Shown: positions 37,368 through 45,451, numbered from the stretch's first letter. The stretch is 64,000 nucleotides of DNA from Phycisphaerales bacterium (GCA_020846975.1 JADLCX010000071.1:1-64000); one strand, 5' to 3'. Numbers and translations: made by a program. The notes: generated by a model not told the origin, from the letters alone.

Positions 37368-37913
37368 ATGAAGTCTGCCTTCCTCGCCCTCACCGCCGCC
37401 ACGGTCTTCACCGCGCTCGGCGCCGCGTGCAGCACCGCCCCCTCCTCCGCCGCCGACCGCGGCGCGATCCAGGATGAATCCTCCAACACCGTCGCCCGAG
37501 CCCGCAAGACCGATGCCTCGCTCGCCGCGCTGATGGACAAGTCCGCCGGCTACGCCGTCTTCCCGACCGTCGGCAAGGGCGCGGTCGGTGTCGGCGGCGC
37601 GTACGGCCGCGGCACGCTCTATGAGGGCGGCAAGTTCGTCGGCTACTGCGACCTCAGCCAGGGCTCGATCGGCTTCCAGCTCGGCGGCCAGGCCTACTCC
37701 GAGATCCTGGTGTTCGAGGATCAGGCCGCGGTGGACCGCTTCAAGCGGGGCGAGCTGAAGTTCGCCGCGCAGGCGACCGCCGTCGCGCTCAAGTCCGGCG
37801 CGGGCGCCAACGCCAAGTTCACCGAGGGTGTCGCGGTCTTCACCATGAACGAGTCGGGCCTGATGTACGAGGCCTCGATCGGCGGCCAGAACTTCACGTA
37901 CCAGGCGAAGTAA
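37368..37913 (+). CDS. SYLF-domain lipoprotein
   Basis: 181 aa. The N terminus is a secretion signal ending in a lipobox-like LGAAC near residue 18-22. The mature part carries the SYLF (Ysc84) lipid-binding domain: LMDKSAGYAVFPTVGKGAVG, VGGAYGRGTLYEGGKFVGYC, IGFQLGGQAYSEILVF and a final LMYEASIGGQNFTY. Bacterial SYLF proteins bind phosphoinositide-like lipids in vitro; the in vivo role is unclear. It is expressed alone, behind the dispersed 78-bp element. Confidence 0.9.
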   Translation: MKSAFLALTAATVFTALGAACSTAPSSAADRGAIQDESSNTVARARKTDASLAALMDKSAGYAVFPTVGKGAVGVGGAYGRGTLYEGGKFVGYCDLSQGSIGFQLGGQAYSEILVFEDQAAVDRFKRGELKFAAQATAVALKSGAGANAKFTEGVAVFTMNESGLMYEASIGGQNFTYQAK

Positions 37914-37987
37914 GCCGCTCCGCCCAAACGAACAAGGTGCGCAGCGCCAACCAGCACTGCGCACCCTGTTGTTTGTCGACCGATTCC

Positions 37988-38689
37988 TTACGCCGCGACC
38001 TTCATCGCCCCATCGCTGGTGGCGTTGGTGGTGAAAGTCTGCGAGAACCCGGCACCCCCGCCCATTCCGCCCATGTTGATCTCCAGCGGGCCGGCAAAGC
38101 CCGAGGCGAGCGTGCCGCGGCGGGCCTGCACGCGGTAGCTGACGGTGCCGTCGCAGGCGATGAAGCCCGCATCGATCCACGACTTGTCGAAGGTGGCCCC
38201 GACGAGCGTGAAGCCCGTCTCGGCAGCGCGGCGGCGCGAGACCTCGAAGATGATGCCGCTGCTGGGGCCGCTGCGCTCGGCCTTCCACGCGAGCGAAAGG
38301 TGGCCCGAGGCGTCGATGGTGCCGGTGAGGCTCTCGGGCGTCGTCGGCGCGGGCAGGGGCGCGGGCGGGGCGGGGGGCGGGATGTCCGCCAGGGCGTAGA
38401 CGTTGGGGCTGTTGGTGGTCTCGGCGAAGGCCTTGATGGTGGCGATGAGGTCGCGGCCGAGATCGTTCATCGTGCTGACGGCGTTGTAGTACGCGGTGGT
38501 CCGGCTCTTGGACTTCTCGCGGGCCTCGATCGCCTCCATGAACGCCGCGCGGGCCTCGGAGGCCAGGTTGGCGATCGCGTTGGATTGAGCCAGACTCAAT
38601 CCGATCTGGACGGCACTGGCCTGCCACGTCGGCGCGTGCGACTCAAAGAAAAGGATCTGCTCTTCACGGGTTGCTGGTAGCACGGACAT
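37988..38689 (-). CDS. Protein with helical N terminus and Fn3-like C terminus
   Basis: 233 aa from the ATG at 38689, supported by AAGGAG 8 bases upstream; the frame is open to 38833. Residues about 1-105 are helical and Ala-rich (GLSLAQSNAIANLASEARAA). A Pro-rich hinge (PPPAPPAPLPAP) leads to an Fn3-type beta-sandwich at about 125-205 (GHLSLAWKAERS, IIFEVSRR, VSYRVQARRG). No signal peptide. A Gly/Met patch (MGGMGGGAGF) precedes the end. Similar planctomycete proteins exist but I cannot name a function. Confidence 0.6.
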   Translation of the reverse strand: MSVLPATREEQILFFESHAPTWQASAVQIGLSLAQSNAIANLASEARAAFMEAIEAREKSKSRTTAYYNAVSTMNDLGRDLIATIKAFAETTNSPNVYALADIPPPAPPAPLPAPTTPESLTGTIDASGHLSLAWKAERSGPSSGIIFEVSRRRAAETGFTLVGATFDKSWIDAGFIACDGTVSYRVQARRGTLASGFAGPLEINMGGMGGGAGFSQTFTTNATSDGAMKVAA

Positions 38690-38962
38690 CGGTGCGACTC
38701 CTTGGTCGGTGGTCCCGAGGCGCACACACTCGGACGGGTTGAACAGGATGCCCGGCCCGGTACACACACCGCACGGTGGAGGGCCGCATCCACCCTCAAC
38801 CGTCGGCGCGATTTGGGTCGTTCTTGAGCACAATCAGAAAGAAAGGGCCAAAGGCGGTACGCGGAGGAAGCGGAGGAGAGCGGAGGTCAGCAGAGGGGGA
38901 GGCGTGTTGATCCTGGGGCCGGGCATGCGGCCCCACCCAATCGCAAGGCGCTGTACACTCCG
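38690..38962. other. Divergent intergenic region before the methyltransferase gene
   Basis: 273 bases. It holds a purine-rich tract with GCGGAGG words (about 38865-38900) similar in flavour to the repeats flanking murB, and a short palindrome (TGGGGCCG/CGGCCCCA near 38914-38934). No gene seen. Confidence 0.45.
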
Positions 38963-40528
38963 ATGGTGAGCCGGAAGAAGACCAGCAAGAAGGCCGAGCG
39001 GAAATCCAAGCGAGGGGACGGGGGGCTTGATTCGTCCCCCCTCCCCCCCGCGCCCCGCACGCCCGCGCCGCGCGGCGGTCGTCCTTCGGCCCTTATCGAT
39101 ACCCGGGTGATCTACTGCGGTGACAACCTCGAACAGCTCGCCAAGCTGCCGGATGCCTGCATCGACCTGATCTACATTGATCCGCCCTTCAACTCCAACC
39201 GCAACTATGAGGTCTTCTGGGGCGAGACCAAGGAGAAGCGTTCGTTCGAGGACCGGCACGCGAGCACGCAGGCGTACATCGACTACATGCGGCCGCGCTG
39301 CGTCGAGCTGGCTCGCGTGCTCAAGAAGACGGGGAGTTTCTACTACCACTGCGACGATCATGCAAGCCACTACGTCAAGGTGATGCTAGATCAGGTGTTC
39401 GGGCACCAGTTCTTTCAAAACGAGATCGCTTGGAAGCGCACTGGCGCACGCGGCGACGGATTCGCATGGAACCAATTGCACGACACACTCTTTCTATACA
39501 GCCGGTCTGCCGAGTTCACGTTCCACAGGCAGTTTGAGGAGTACGGCGACGAGTATCTGGAGACGAAATACCGCTACGACGACGGTGACGGGCGAAAGTA
39601 CCGCCTTGACAACATGACCAGCCCGAATCCACGGCCGAACATGATGTACGAGTGGAAAGGGCACGCTTCGCCAGAGAAGGGGTGGCGGTACTCCAAGGAA
39701 ACGATGGCCGAACTTGATGCCGACGGGCGTGTCTGGTACCCGAAAGACAAGTCCAAACGGCCGCAGCTGAAAAGGTACCTCGACGAGATGCAGGGCATCC
39801 CGATGGGAAGCGTGTGGACCGACATCGCGCCGATCAACTCTCAGGCCCAGGAGCGACTCGGCTACCCAACCCAGAAGCCTCTGGCTCTGCTCGAACGCAT
39901 CGTGAGCGCGAGCAGCAACCCCAACGACATCGTCCTCGACGCCTTCTGCGGGTGCGGCACCGCGCTCGTCGCCGCCCAGAACCTCGGCCGCCAGTGGATC
40001 GGCATCGACATCTCACCCACCGCCTGCCGCGTCATGGCCAAACGCCTCCGCGATGTCTGCAAGATGCGTGAGAGCGAGCCTGGTCGTCGGGCCGGTGACA
40101 AGAACTCCTTTATTGTCCGCGACCTGCCGTGGACCGTCGAGAAGCTCAAGGCCATCCCTCCCTTCGAGTTCGAGAACTGGGCCGTGATCGCCCTCGGCGG
40201 CATCCCCAACAAGGTCCAGGTCGGCGACATGGGCATCGATGGCCGCATCTTCCCCGTCGGCACCAAGCCCAGCGATGCCCACAGCATGTTCGCGGGCGAC
40301 TGGTTCCCCATCCAGGTCAAGCAGATGGACAAGGTCGGTCGGCCCGACATCGACCAGTTCGAGGCCGTCATGGCCCGCGAGGACCGCCAGCGCGGCTTCT
40401 TCATCGCCTTCGGCTTCTCATCCGATGCCGAGGCCGAGTGCGCCGCGTTCTTCAAGAAAACCAAGCGCGTCATCAAGCTCATCACGGTTCAAGAGATTCT
40501 GGATGAGCAGCACGTGCAGAAGATGTAG
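38963..40528 (+). CDS. DNA methyltransferase fused to Mrr-type nuclease domain
   Basis: 521 aa. A Lys/Arg-rich start is followed by a beta-class amino-methyltransferase: DLIYIDPPFNSNRNY (motif IV) near residue 70, a central target-recognition part, and VLDAFCGCGTALVAAQNLGR (SAM site) near 320. The last 140 residues look like an Mrr-type PD-(D/E)xK nuclease: FENWAVIALGG, VGDMGIDG, WFPIQVKQ, and GFFIAFGFSSDAEAECAAF. The candidate catalytic set is the Asp of GID and the QVK triad. One polypeptide could thus modify and cut DNA. Codons at about 39385-39890 use many A/T-ending forms unlike either flank. A small gene follows, coupled through a stop-overlapping ribosome site. Confidence 0.88.
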   Translation: MVSRKKTSKKAERKSKRGDGGLDSSPLPPAPRTPAPRGGRPSALIDTRVIYCGDNLEQLAKLPDACIDLIYIDPPFNSNRNYEVFWGETKEKRSFEDRHASTQAYIDYMRPRCVELARVLKKTGSFYYHCDDHASHYVKVMLDQVFGHQFFQNEIAWKRTGARGDGFAWNQLHDTLFLYSRSAEFTFHRQFEEYGDEYLETKYRYDDGDGRKYRLDNMTSPNPRPNMMYEWKGHASPEKGWRYSKETMAELDADGRVWYPKDKSKRPQLKRYLDEMQGIPMGSVWTDIAPINSQAQERLGYPTQKPLALLERIVSASSNPNDIVLDAFCGCGTALVAAQNLGRQWIGIDISPTACRVMAKRLRDVCKMRESEPGRRAGDKNSFIVRDLPWTVEKLKAIPPFEFENWAVIALGGIPNKVQVGDMGIDGRIFPVGTKPSDAHSMFAGDWFPIQVKQMDKVGRPDIDQFEAVMAREDRQRGFFIAFGFSSDAEAECAAFFKKTKRVIKLITVQEILDEQHVQKM

Positions 40529-40533
40529 GAGGT
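40526..40533 (+). promoter_or_regulatory. Shine-Dalgarno overlapping the methyltransferase stop
   Basis: TAGGAGGT contains the TAG stop of the preceding gene and lies 4 bases before the ATG at 40538. This arrangement indicates translational coupling of the two genes. Confidence 0.75.
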
Positions 40534-40537
40534 CGCC

Positions 40538-40828
40538 ATGATTGCGTTCAGCGCCCAGGTCAGCGGTGACAGGACCGACTATGTGGAGGTCGAGACCGGC
40601 TACGGCGGCAAGCATCGGAAGGTCCGAGTGGTGCCGGGAAACACCTACCGCATCGAGCCGCTCAGCCCGCAGGTTCGCAAGAACCGTGACCGGGTCTGCC
40701 GCGTGACCGGCTTCCGGGAGTTCGGCGCGAAAGGAGACCTGTACGCCAACGTGGTCTGGGAAGACACCGGCCAGAAAGGCTGGAGCCCCATGGACCACTT
40801 CGCCGAGGTCAAGCCCGGCGCGTGCTGA
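40538..40828 (+). CDS. Small protein coupled to the methyltransferase-Mrr gene
   Basis: 96 aa, soluble. The sequence alternates short strands (DYVEVETGYGGKHRKVRVV, RVCRVTGFREF, LYANVVWEDTGQKGWSPMDHF) and looks like an SH3- or Tudor-like beta-barrel. I know no family name. Tight coupling to the restriction-modification fusion suggests a partner role, such as nucleic-acid binding or control, but that is inferred from position only. A hairpin follows 6 bases after the stop. Confidence 0.7.
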   Translation: MIAFSAQVSGDRTDYVEVETGYGGKHRKVRVVPGNTYRIEPLSPQVRKNRDRVCRVTGFREFGAKGDLYANVVWEDTGQKGWSPMDHFAEVKPGAC

Positions 40829-40833
40829 TGCTG

Positions 40834-40854
40834 TGCAGGGGCACAGCCCCTGCA
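40834..40854 (+). terminator. Hairpin after the 96-aa gene
   Basis: TGCAGGGGC (40834-40842) and GCCCCTGCA (40846-40854) form a perfect 9-bp stem with a 3-base loop. No T-tract, but placed right after the stop codon; a likely terminator or 3'-end structure. Confidence 0.55.
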
Positions 40855-40866
40855 ACCCCAAAGGCC

Positions 40867-40946
40867 AAAGACCGGCGCGATCGCTCACCCCGGCTCGGGC
40901 TCTGGTCTTTCCGGGGAGAGCGTGAGAGGGGGCTTCCCCCTCTCAC
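40867..40946 (+). other. Crossing complementary pairs plus perfect hairpin
   Basis: AAAGACC (40867-40873) pairs with GGTCTTT (40904-40910). GCTCACCCCGG (40883-40893) pairs with 40911-40921 at 10 of 11 positions. The pairs cross, giving pseudoknot topology or two competing stems. Immediately after, GTGAGAGGGGG (40922-40932) pairs perfectly with 40936-40946 around a 3-base loop. Confidence 0.55.
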
Positions 40947-41090
40947 ACCGAGAAGCGTGCAACTCAGGAAGCACCGGCGCAAACCCTGCTCGGATTCGCG
41001 TCCTGATCGGCGGTTATCAAGCCCATTCACGCCATCATCACGCGATAACACGAACATCCGTCGAGCGCAACGGTCGTTGTGATGGTCATC

Positions 41091-41321
41091 GCAACAACAA
41101 TTCCGGCCGTCACAACCGTTGTTGCGACCGTCACGGAAACAGTTCCGGGCATCACAAGAGTTGTTGCGGCCATCACGGAAACAGTTGCGGGCATCACGGG
41201 AACAGTTCCGGCCGTTGCAGGAACAGTTCCGGGCATCACGACGACCATTCCGGGCATCACGACGACCATTCCGGGCATCACGACGATCGTTGCGGCCATC
41301 ACAGCTCTTGCAACGGCCGCC
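41091..41321. repeat. Degenerate 21-base tandem repeat, 11 units
   Basis: Eleven consecutive 21-base units; two (41238-41258 and 41259-41279) are identical and the others keep parts of a pattern of the form ACGGNAACAGTTCCGGGCAT plus C. The unit is a multiple of three, so every frame gives a 7-residue repeat (for example ITTTIPG on the plus strand or VVVMPGM on the minus strand). No spacer structure as in CRISPR. Too low in complexity for me to call a gene. Confidence 0.85.
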
Positions 41322-41389
41322 GCGGGTCCGGGCATCGCCCGATCAGCGCGGCGAGCGCGCGGCCGTCCTGTGCATCGCGCTGGGCCGAC

Positions 41390-41462
41390 ACAGCCTGCCC
41401 AGAGCGGCAGGCTGTGCCACGAAGACAGCAGGCTGTGCCACGAAGACAGCAGGCTGTGCCAC
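41390..41462. repeat. Hairpin plus 21-base direct repeat (GCAGGCTGTGCCAC)
   Basis: ACAGCCTGCC (41390-41399) pairs with GGCAGGCTGT (41406-41415). From 41407 a 21-base unit beginning GCAGGCTGTGCCAC occurs twice in full and a third time for 14 bases (41407-41427, 41428-41448, 41449-41462). Confidence 0.8.
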
Positions 41463-41507
41463 GGCTTGCTTTCGCCGCTTCCCCCCTCCGACCTCCGCCC
41501 TCCCCCT

Positions 41508-42647
41508 TCACTCCAGCCAGTCCTTCGCCTTCAGCCGCGCCGGGACGTACTCCTCGGTGACGAAACTGATCCCCTTGTTGATCATCGCCTCGACTTCCAT
41601 CTTGAACCCGTTGTCGAGCAGGCCCTGGATCTCGCGCTGCCAGCCCTTGTGGTGCTCGAACCACGGGTACGCGGCGATCTCCTTCGCGCGCTTGATGTCG
41701 TTGTCGTTGAGCTTGATCTGCACATCGTCGGTGAAGCCGCAGGCCTTGTAGTCCTTGCTCCGCACGCCGATGAACTTGGCCTCGGGGATCGCCAGCCGGT
41801 TGGACTCGAACGCCAGCGAGATCGAGCCCTGCTTGATGACGCTGAAGATGTAGTGCCCCCAGGGGTCGCAATCCAGCAGGCAGTAGATCGGCAGGCCCAG
41901 CTCGCTGTTGAGCCGCTGGAGCAGCCGGCGCACTCCCCGAGACGGCTGGCCCCCGCCCTCGGTGAGGATGCAGTTGTGCTCCTGCCAGAAGCGGTCCTCG
42001 TTGAACCGGCCCCAGACGGTGTCCTTCTCGACGTGCAGCACGAACCTGGCCTCGCACTTCTTGAACTGGATGACATCGGGCTCGACGATGCTCGGGATGG
42101 CGTAGCCGCCCGAACCCATCCGGCGGCAGTCGATCTCGTCGCCCGAGTCGATGATCGTGATGTTGCCGATCATCGTCCCCTTCTTCTTGGCGAAGATGTG
42201 CAGCTCCTCGCGGAGCGCGCCGAGGCTGACCTCGAGGTCCTCGAGGATACCGTCGGACTCGTCCTGGTCGGTGAAGGTCTTCTCGCTGGTGCCCGCGACG
42301 GTGTGCAGGCCCTTGTAGAACATCCCGCGGAGGCTCAGCGACTTCTCGACCTCGATCAGTTCCTTGATGCCGCGCGCGTGCAGGCAGGTCTGCATGAACT
42401 GCTTGGCCTGGTTCAGGTTGAACAGCTCGCGCTCGGCCGTCGCCGAGCCCATCTCGAGGATGCCGCGCTTGCGGTTCCAGATCGTGTTGCTCCTGGTCCG
42501 CAAGGGGATCTCGACCCTCGGCTCCTTGCCGCCCAGGGCCTTCTTCGCGACATCATCCGCGAGCTCGACGATCCCCCTGAGCGTGCGGGTGTCGCGCTCC
42601 TTGATGCGCCTGGAGACCGAACCGGCGGCGGGCTTGCTCTTGGCCAT
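41508..42647 (-). CDS. top6A: DNA topoisomerase VI subunit A
   Basis: Catalytic, Spo11-related subunit of the type IIB topoisomerase that passes duplex DNA through a double-strand break. 379 aa from the ATG at 42647; a GTG four codons upstream is possible. The winged-helix region carries SLRGMFYKG with the candidate catalytic Tyr at residue 111. The Toprim domain shows ILTEGGGQPSRGVRRLL and LLDCDPWGHYIFS, with Glu and D-x-D metal ligands in place. The C-terminal HHKGWQREIQGLLDNG fits the family. It is in the same leftward run as top6B, separated by an NTF2-like gene. Confidence 0.93.
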   Translation of the reverse strand: MAKSKPAAGSVSRRIKERDTRTLRGIVELADDVAKKALGGKEPRVEIPLRTRSNTIWNRKRGILEMGSATAERELFNLNQAKQFMQTCLHARGIKELIEVEKSLSLRGMFYKGLHTVAGTSEKTFTDQDESDGILEDLEVSLGALREELHIFAKKKGTMIGNITIIDSGDEIDCRRMGSGGYAIPSIVEPDVIQFKKCEARFVLHVEKDTVWGRFNEDRFWQEHNCILTEGGGQPSRGVRRLLQRLNSELGLPIYCLLDCDPWGHYIFSVIKQGSISLAFESNRLAIPEAKFIGVRSKDYKACGFTDDVQIKLNDNDIKRAKEIAAYPWFEHHKGWQREIQGLLDNGFKMEVEAMINKGISFVTEEYVPARLKAKDWLE

Positions 42648-42722
42648 GACTCTGGACACTCCGTGGATGGGAACAAGGGGACGATCGTCGCGGCGGGTCC
42701 GGCCGCGGCGGCCGGCGGGCCT

Positions 42723-43100
42723 TCAACCGTAGTGGGAAACCGAGCGGACGATCCGGCCCGCGCTGTTGAGAAAGAAGACCTCGGCCGCGAGATCGCCGGA
42801 CATGCGCCGGTAGACCAGGATCACGCTCCCGAGGCCGGTGGTCACGTGCAGGGGATCGAAGCGGAGCGTCGGGTTGCGCTCCAGGGCCCGGGCGAAATAG
42901 TCGCGGACACCCGCGATCCCCCCGATCGACGCGTCGTCGGTGCCGTTGTACCGCTTGATGAAGGGCGAGGAGTGCTCGATCGCGGCGTCGTAGTGCGACA
43001 TGATGCCGTCGAGGTCGTGCGCGTTCCACGCGGCGTACCACGAGGCCGCGAAGTCTCGGGCGTGCTCGGGGGTCAGGGGCTGGTTCACGGGCCCGGGCAT
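42723..43100 (-). CDS. NTF2/SnoaL-like protein
   Basis: 125 aa with the cone-shaped NTF2-like pattern: FAASWYAAWNAHDLDGIMSH, YDAAIEHSSPF, IGGIAGVRDYFARALERNP, and a final sheet ILVYRRM, EVFFLNSAGRIVRSVSHYG. Family members are small enzymes or binding proteins with varied roles. The ATG shares a base with the stop of top6B (TGATG), so it is coupled to it, and top6A follows 75 bases later. A link to topoisomerase function is only positional. Confidence 0.8.
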   Translation of the reverse strand: MPGPVNQPLTPEHARDFAASWYAAWNAHDLDGIMSHYDAAIEHSSPFIKRYNGTDDASIGGIAGVRDYFARALERNPTLRFDPLHVTTGLGSVILVYRRMSGDLAAEVFFLNSAGRIVRSVSHYG

Positions 43101-45451
43101 CAGAACAACCTCCCCCCGGCATCATCCAGCGGAACCGGCTTGCCCGTCCTGAGGTCCAGCCGCATCTTGGGCTTGGGCTTTCTCTCGATCGGCGCGGCCG
43201 CGGGCGGGGGCGCGGCGGGGATCGCGGCGGGCTTCTTCGACGCGGCGGGCCTGGCGGGCCTTGGCTTCTCGGGTTTCGACGGCGCGCGGCGGGCCTGCTT
43301 CACATCCATCAGCGTCGGCTCATCGTCATCGGCCTTGGCGCGGGCGGCGACCCTGAGCATCGCGGCCTCGGCCTTGCTCTGGGCGAAGGGATCGGGCTTT
43401 CCGGGCGCACGCTTGCGCGATGGGGAAGCGGGCTCGGCGGCTTGGCGCCCGCCCGCGGGCTCGGCCGTGCCCGCGTTCGGCACACCCACGATGATGACGC
43501 CCTCCTGGTCGGCGGGGTCCTCCTCCTTGACCTTCTTCCCGTCCTCGTCGAGCCGCAGGTCCGCGATCGCCGTCCGCTTCTTCGCCTGCGCCAGGAGCGC
43601 ATCGAACAGCTTCCTGGTGTCCGTGCCGTTGATGGCGTTGACCGCCTTGGAGATCTCCCCGATGTACCGCTCGAACACGTCCCGCCGCTCGGCCTCGCGG
43701 CGCATCTTGAGCCGCTTGCGCATGTACGCGCCGAGCTTCCGCCCGCACTCCATCAGCGCGAGCTTCATCTCCTTGCGGATCTCGTCGTAGTCGGCCACCG
43801 CCTCCTTGCTCTCGCTTGTGAACGGCACCCACACGCTGGCCATGTGGATCATGATGACGATCGGCCCCACCGGCGCGGCCCCGCGCGGCTGCTGCAGGTC
43901 GTAGTTGCGCCAGTTGGTCTCGCCCACGGCCTTGAAACTGCTGCACGCCGACTGCTGGAACAGCAGCGGCACGCGGTTGGCGAACCGGATGACGCGCGAC
44001 GAGTCCTCCGTCGGCAGTTCGCCCCCGAACGCGATCGCCGCCTCGATCAGGAACGGCCGGCCTCGGTACACCGCCGCCTCGCGGCTGCTCGCCGCGTAGA
44101 ACTCCGCCCGCACGCCCTTGAGCAGCCCCGCCAGCAACTGGCGCACACCGATGGGCGCGAGGCAGTCGGTGGGCGGAGGCGGGAGCTTGGATTCCTGCAT
44201 CTCCTTGTACAGCTTCTCTGCGGTCGCGTGGTCCACATCACCCACCTTCGTCCGGCTCGTCAACCCCACCGACTTGCAGAACTCCCCCGCCGTGTTCGCG
44301 CTCACGCGGCTGAACTTGTCCTGCAGGAAGTTGTACAGCGTGTAGCCCTTTTCCTCCTGCTCCGCCTCCTTGAGCATCTGGAGCAGGATCCCCAACTCGA
44401 TCCCCCGCGGGTGCGGCATGATCTCCTTGGTCTCGGGCGGGAGCTCTTCCACCGCGCGAGGGAAGAGGATGATCCCGTTCGTCTCGGTCGTCACCACCGG
44501 CGCGGCCGGAGCAACCACCGCCGGAGCCTCCGCGGCCTCCCCACCCGCCGCGACCTCCCCTTCCTTGGTTCCGCCCTCCGCCCTCCGCTTTCCGCCCTTC
44601 AAGAGCGGCACATCCTCTTCCTCCGCCGCGCTCTCGCGCGATGGGGGCACGAACGTGATCCGCGCGTGCGGGTTGGCGATCGCGGTGAGTTCGAGGAACT
44701 CATCGACGCTGCCGCGGCCCTTCTGGTAGCGGCCCTCGAGCTCGATCGTCACGCTGGTGCCCGTCGGGTAGGCCTTGGGCGAGAGAAACTCACCCTTCTC
44801 CGACATCTCCCGCGTCCCCGCCGTCAGCCCCCGCAGCCGCTGGAGCGGAAAGTCCGGCGTCTCCTCATCCACCGTGACCTCCGCGCGGTTGGTCTTGGTG
44901 TTCATCGCCAGTTCGATGTGGTGGGCCTTCTTGTTGGCATCCGGCCGCGTCTGGATCATCATGGGCTTGCCCGTGGTGATCAGCCCGTACATGCCCGCGG
45001 CCGAAATCCCGATACCCTGCTGCCCGCGCGACATCTTCAGCCGGTGAAACTTCGACCCATAGAGCAGCCGCCCGAAGATGTTCTCGACTTGCTTGCGGAC
45101 GATGCCGGGACCGTTGTCCACGACCGTGATCCGGTACCGCGACTGCTTCACCTCCCGCCCGCGCTCCGGCTGCAAGTCCTCGATCACCACCGTGATGTCC
45201 GGCAGGATCGACGCCTCCTCGCACGCATCCAGCGAGTTGTCCACGGCCTCCTTCACCGTCGTCAGCAGCGCCTTGCGCGGGTTGTCAAACCCCAGGAGGT
45301 GTCGGTTCTTGGCGAAAAACTCGCTCACCGAGATGTCGCGCTGCCGCGAGGCCATCGTCTCGGCCGTGACCTTCTTCTCGCGGCCGGTTCCAGAGGTGCT
45401 TTTCTTGCTCACGTGGGTCGTCGGGGGTTCAAGTTCGGCAACAGCGCTCAT
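43100..45451 (-). CDS. top6B: DNA topoisomerase VI subunit B
   Basis: ATPase subunit of topoisomerase VI. 783 aa. GHKL ATP-binding motifs: VKEAVDNSLDACEEA near 66 (N box), VVDNGPGI near 110, GSKFHRLKMSRGQQGIGIS near 132-150, and a transducer region with the switch lysine expected later. An Ala/Glu/Gly-rich insert (about 265-320) and a Pro/Ala/Lys-rich C-terminal tail of about 120 residues make it longer than archaeal forms (about 530 aa). Topoisomerase VI is archaeal and plant-like; in bacteria it is patchy but known in some planctomycetes. Confidence 0.94.
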   Translation of the reverse strand: MSAVAELEPPTTHVSKKSTSGTGREKKVTAETMASRQRDISVSEFFAKNRHLLGFDNPRKALLTTVKEAVDNSLDACEEASILPDITVVIEDLQPERGREVKQSRYRITVVDNGPGIVRKQVENIFGRLLYGSKFHRLKMSRGQQGIGISAAGMYGLITTGKPMMIQTRPDANKKAHHIELAMNTKTNRAEVTVDEETPDFPLQRLRGLTAGTREMSEKGEFLSPKAYPTGTSVTIELEGRYQKGRGSVDEFLELTAIANPHARITFVPPSRESAAEEEDVPLLKGGKRRAEGGTKEGEVAAGGEAAEAPAVVAPAAPVVTTETNGIILFPRAVEELPPETKEIMPHPRGIELGILLQMLKEAEQEEKGYTLYNFLQDKFSRVSANTAGEFCKSVGLTSRTKVGDVDHATAEKLYKEMQESKLPPPPTDCLAPIGVRQLLAGLLKGVRAEFYAASSREAAVYRGRPFLIEAAIAFGGELPTEDSSRVIRFANRVPLLFQQSACSSFKAVGETNWRNYDLQQPRGAAPVGPIVIMIHMASVWVPFTSESKEAVADYDEIRKEMKLALMECGRKLGAYMRKRLKMRREAERRDVFERYIGEISKAVNAINGTDTRKLFDALLAQAKKRTAIADLRLDEDGKKVKEEDPADQEGVIIVGVPNAGTAEPAGGRQAAEPASPSRKRAPGKPDPFAQSKAEAAMLRVAARAKADDDEPTLMDVKQARRAPSKPEKPRPARPAASKKPAAIPAAPPPAAAPIERKPKPKMRLDLRTGKPVPLDDAGGRLF

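Larger units (their letters stand above)
40829..41507. other. 679-base gene-free region rich in hairpins and repeats
   Basis: Between the 96-aa gene and the end of top6A. It contains a hairpin (40834-40854), two crossing complementary pairs (40867-40921), a long hairpin (40922-40946), an 11-unit 21-base tandem array (41091-41321), and a hairpin running into a second 21-base repeat (41390-41462). All six frames give low-complexity products. I see no convincing gene. Confidence 0.7.

Noticed and set aside
40834-40946. Hairpin region considered as an integron attC or insertion-sequence end
   Set aside because: No integrase or transposase gene and no attC core sites; the hairpins do not flank a mobile unit.
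41091-41321. Tandem array considered as a CRISPR
   Set aside because: Units are directly adjacent with no unique spacers, and no cas gene is in the window.
41079-43790. 903-codon plus-strand frame starting in the 21-base array and running over top6A and the 3' end of top6B
   Set aside because: Beyond the array it is antisense to genes with intact motifs. The repeat part alone is low complexity and has no ribosome site I can see.
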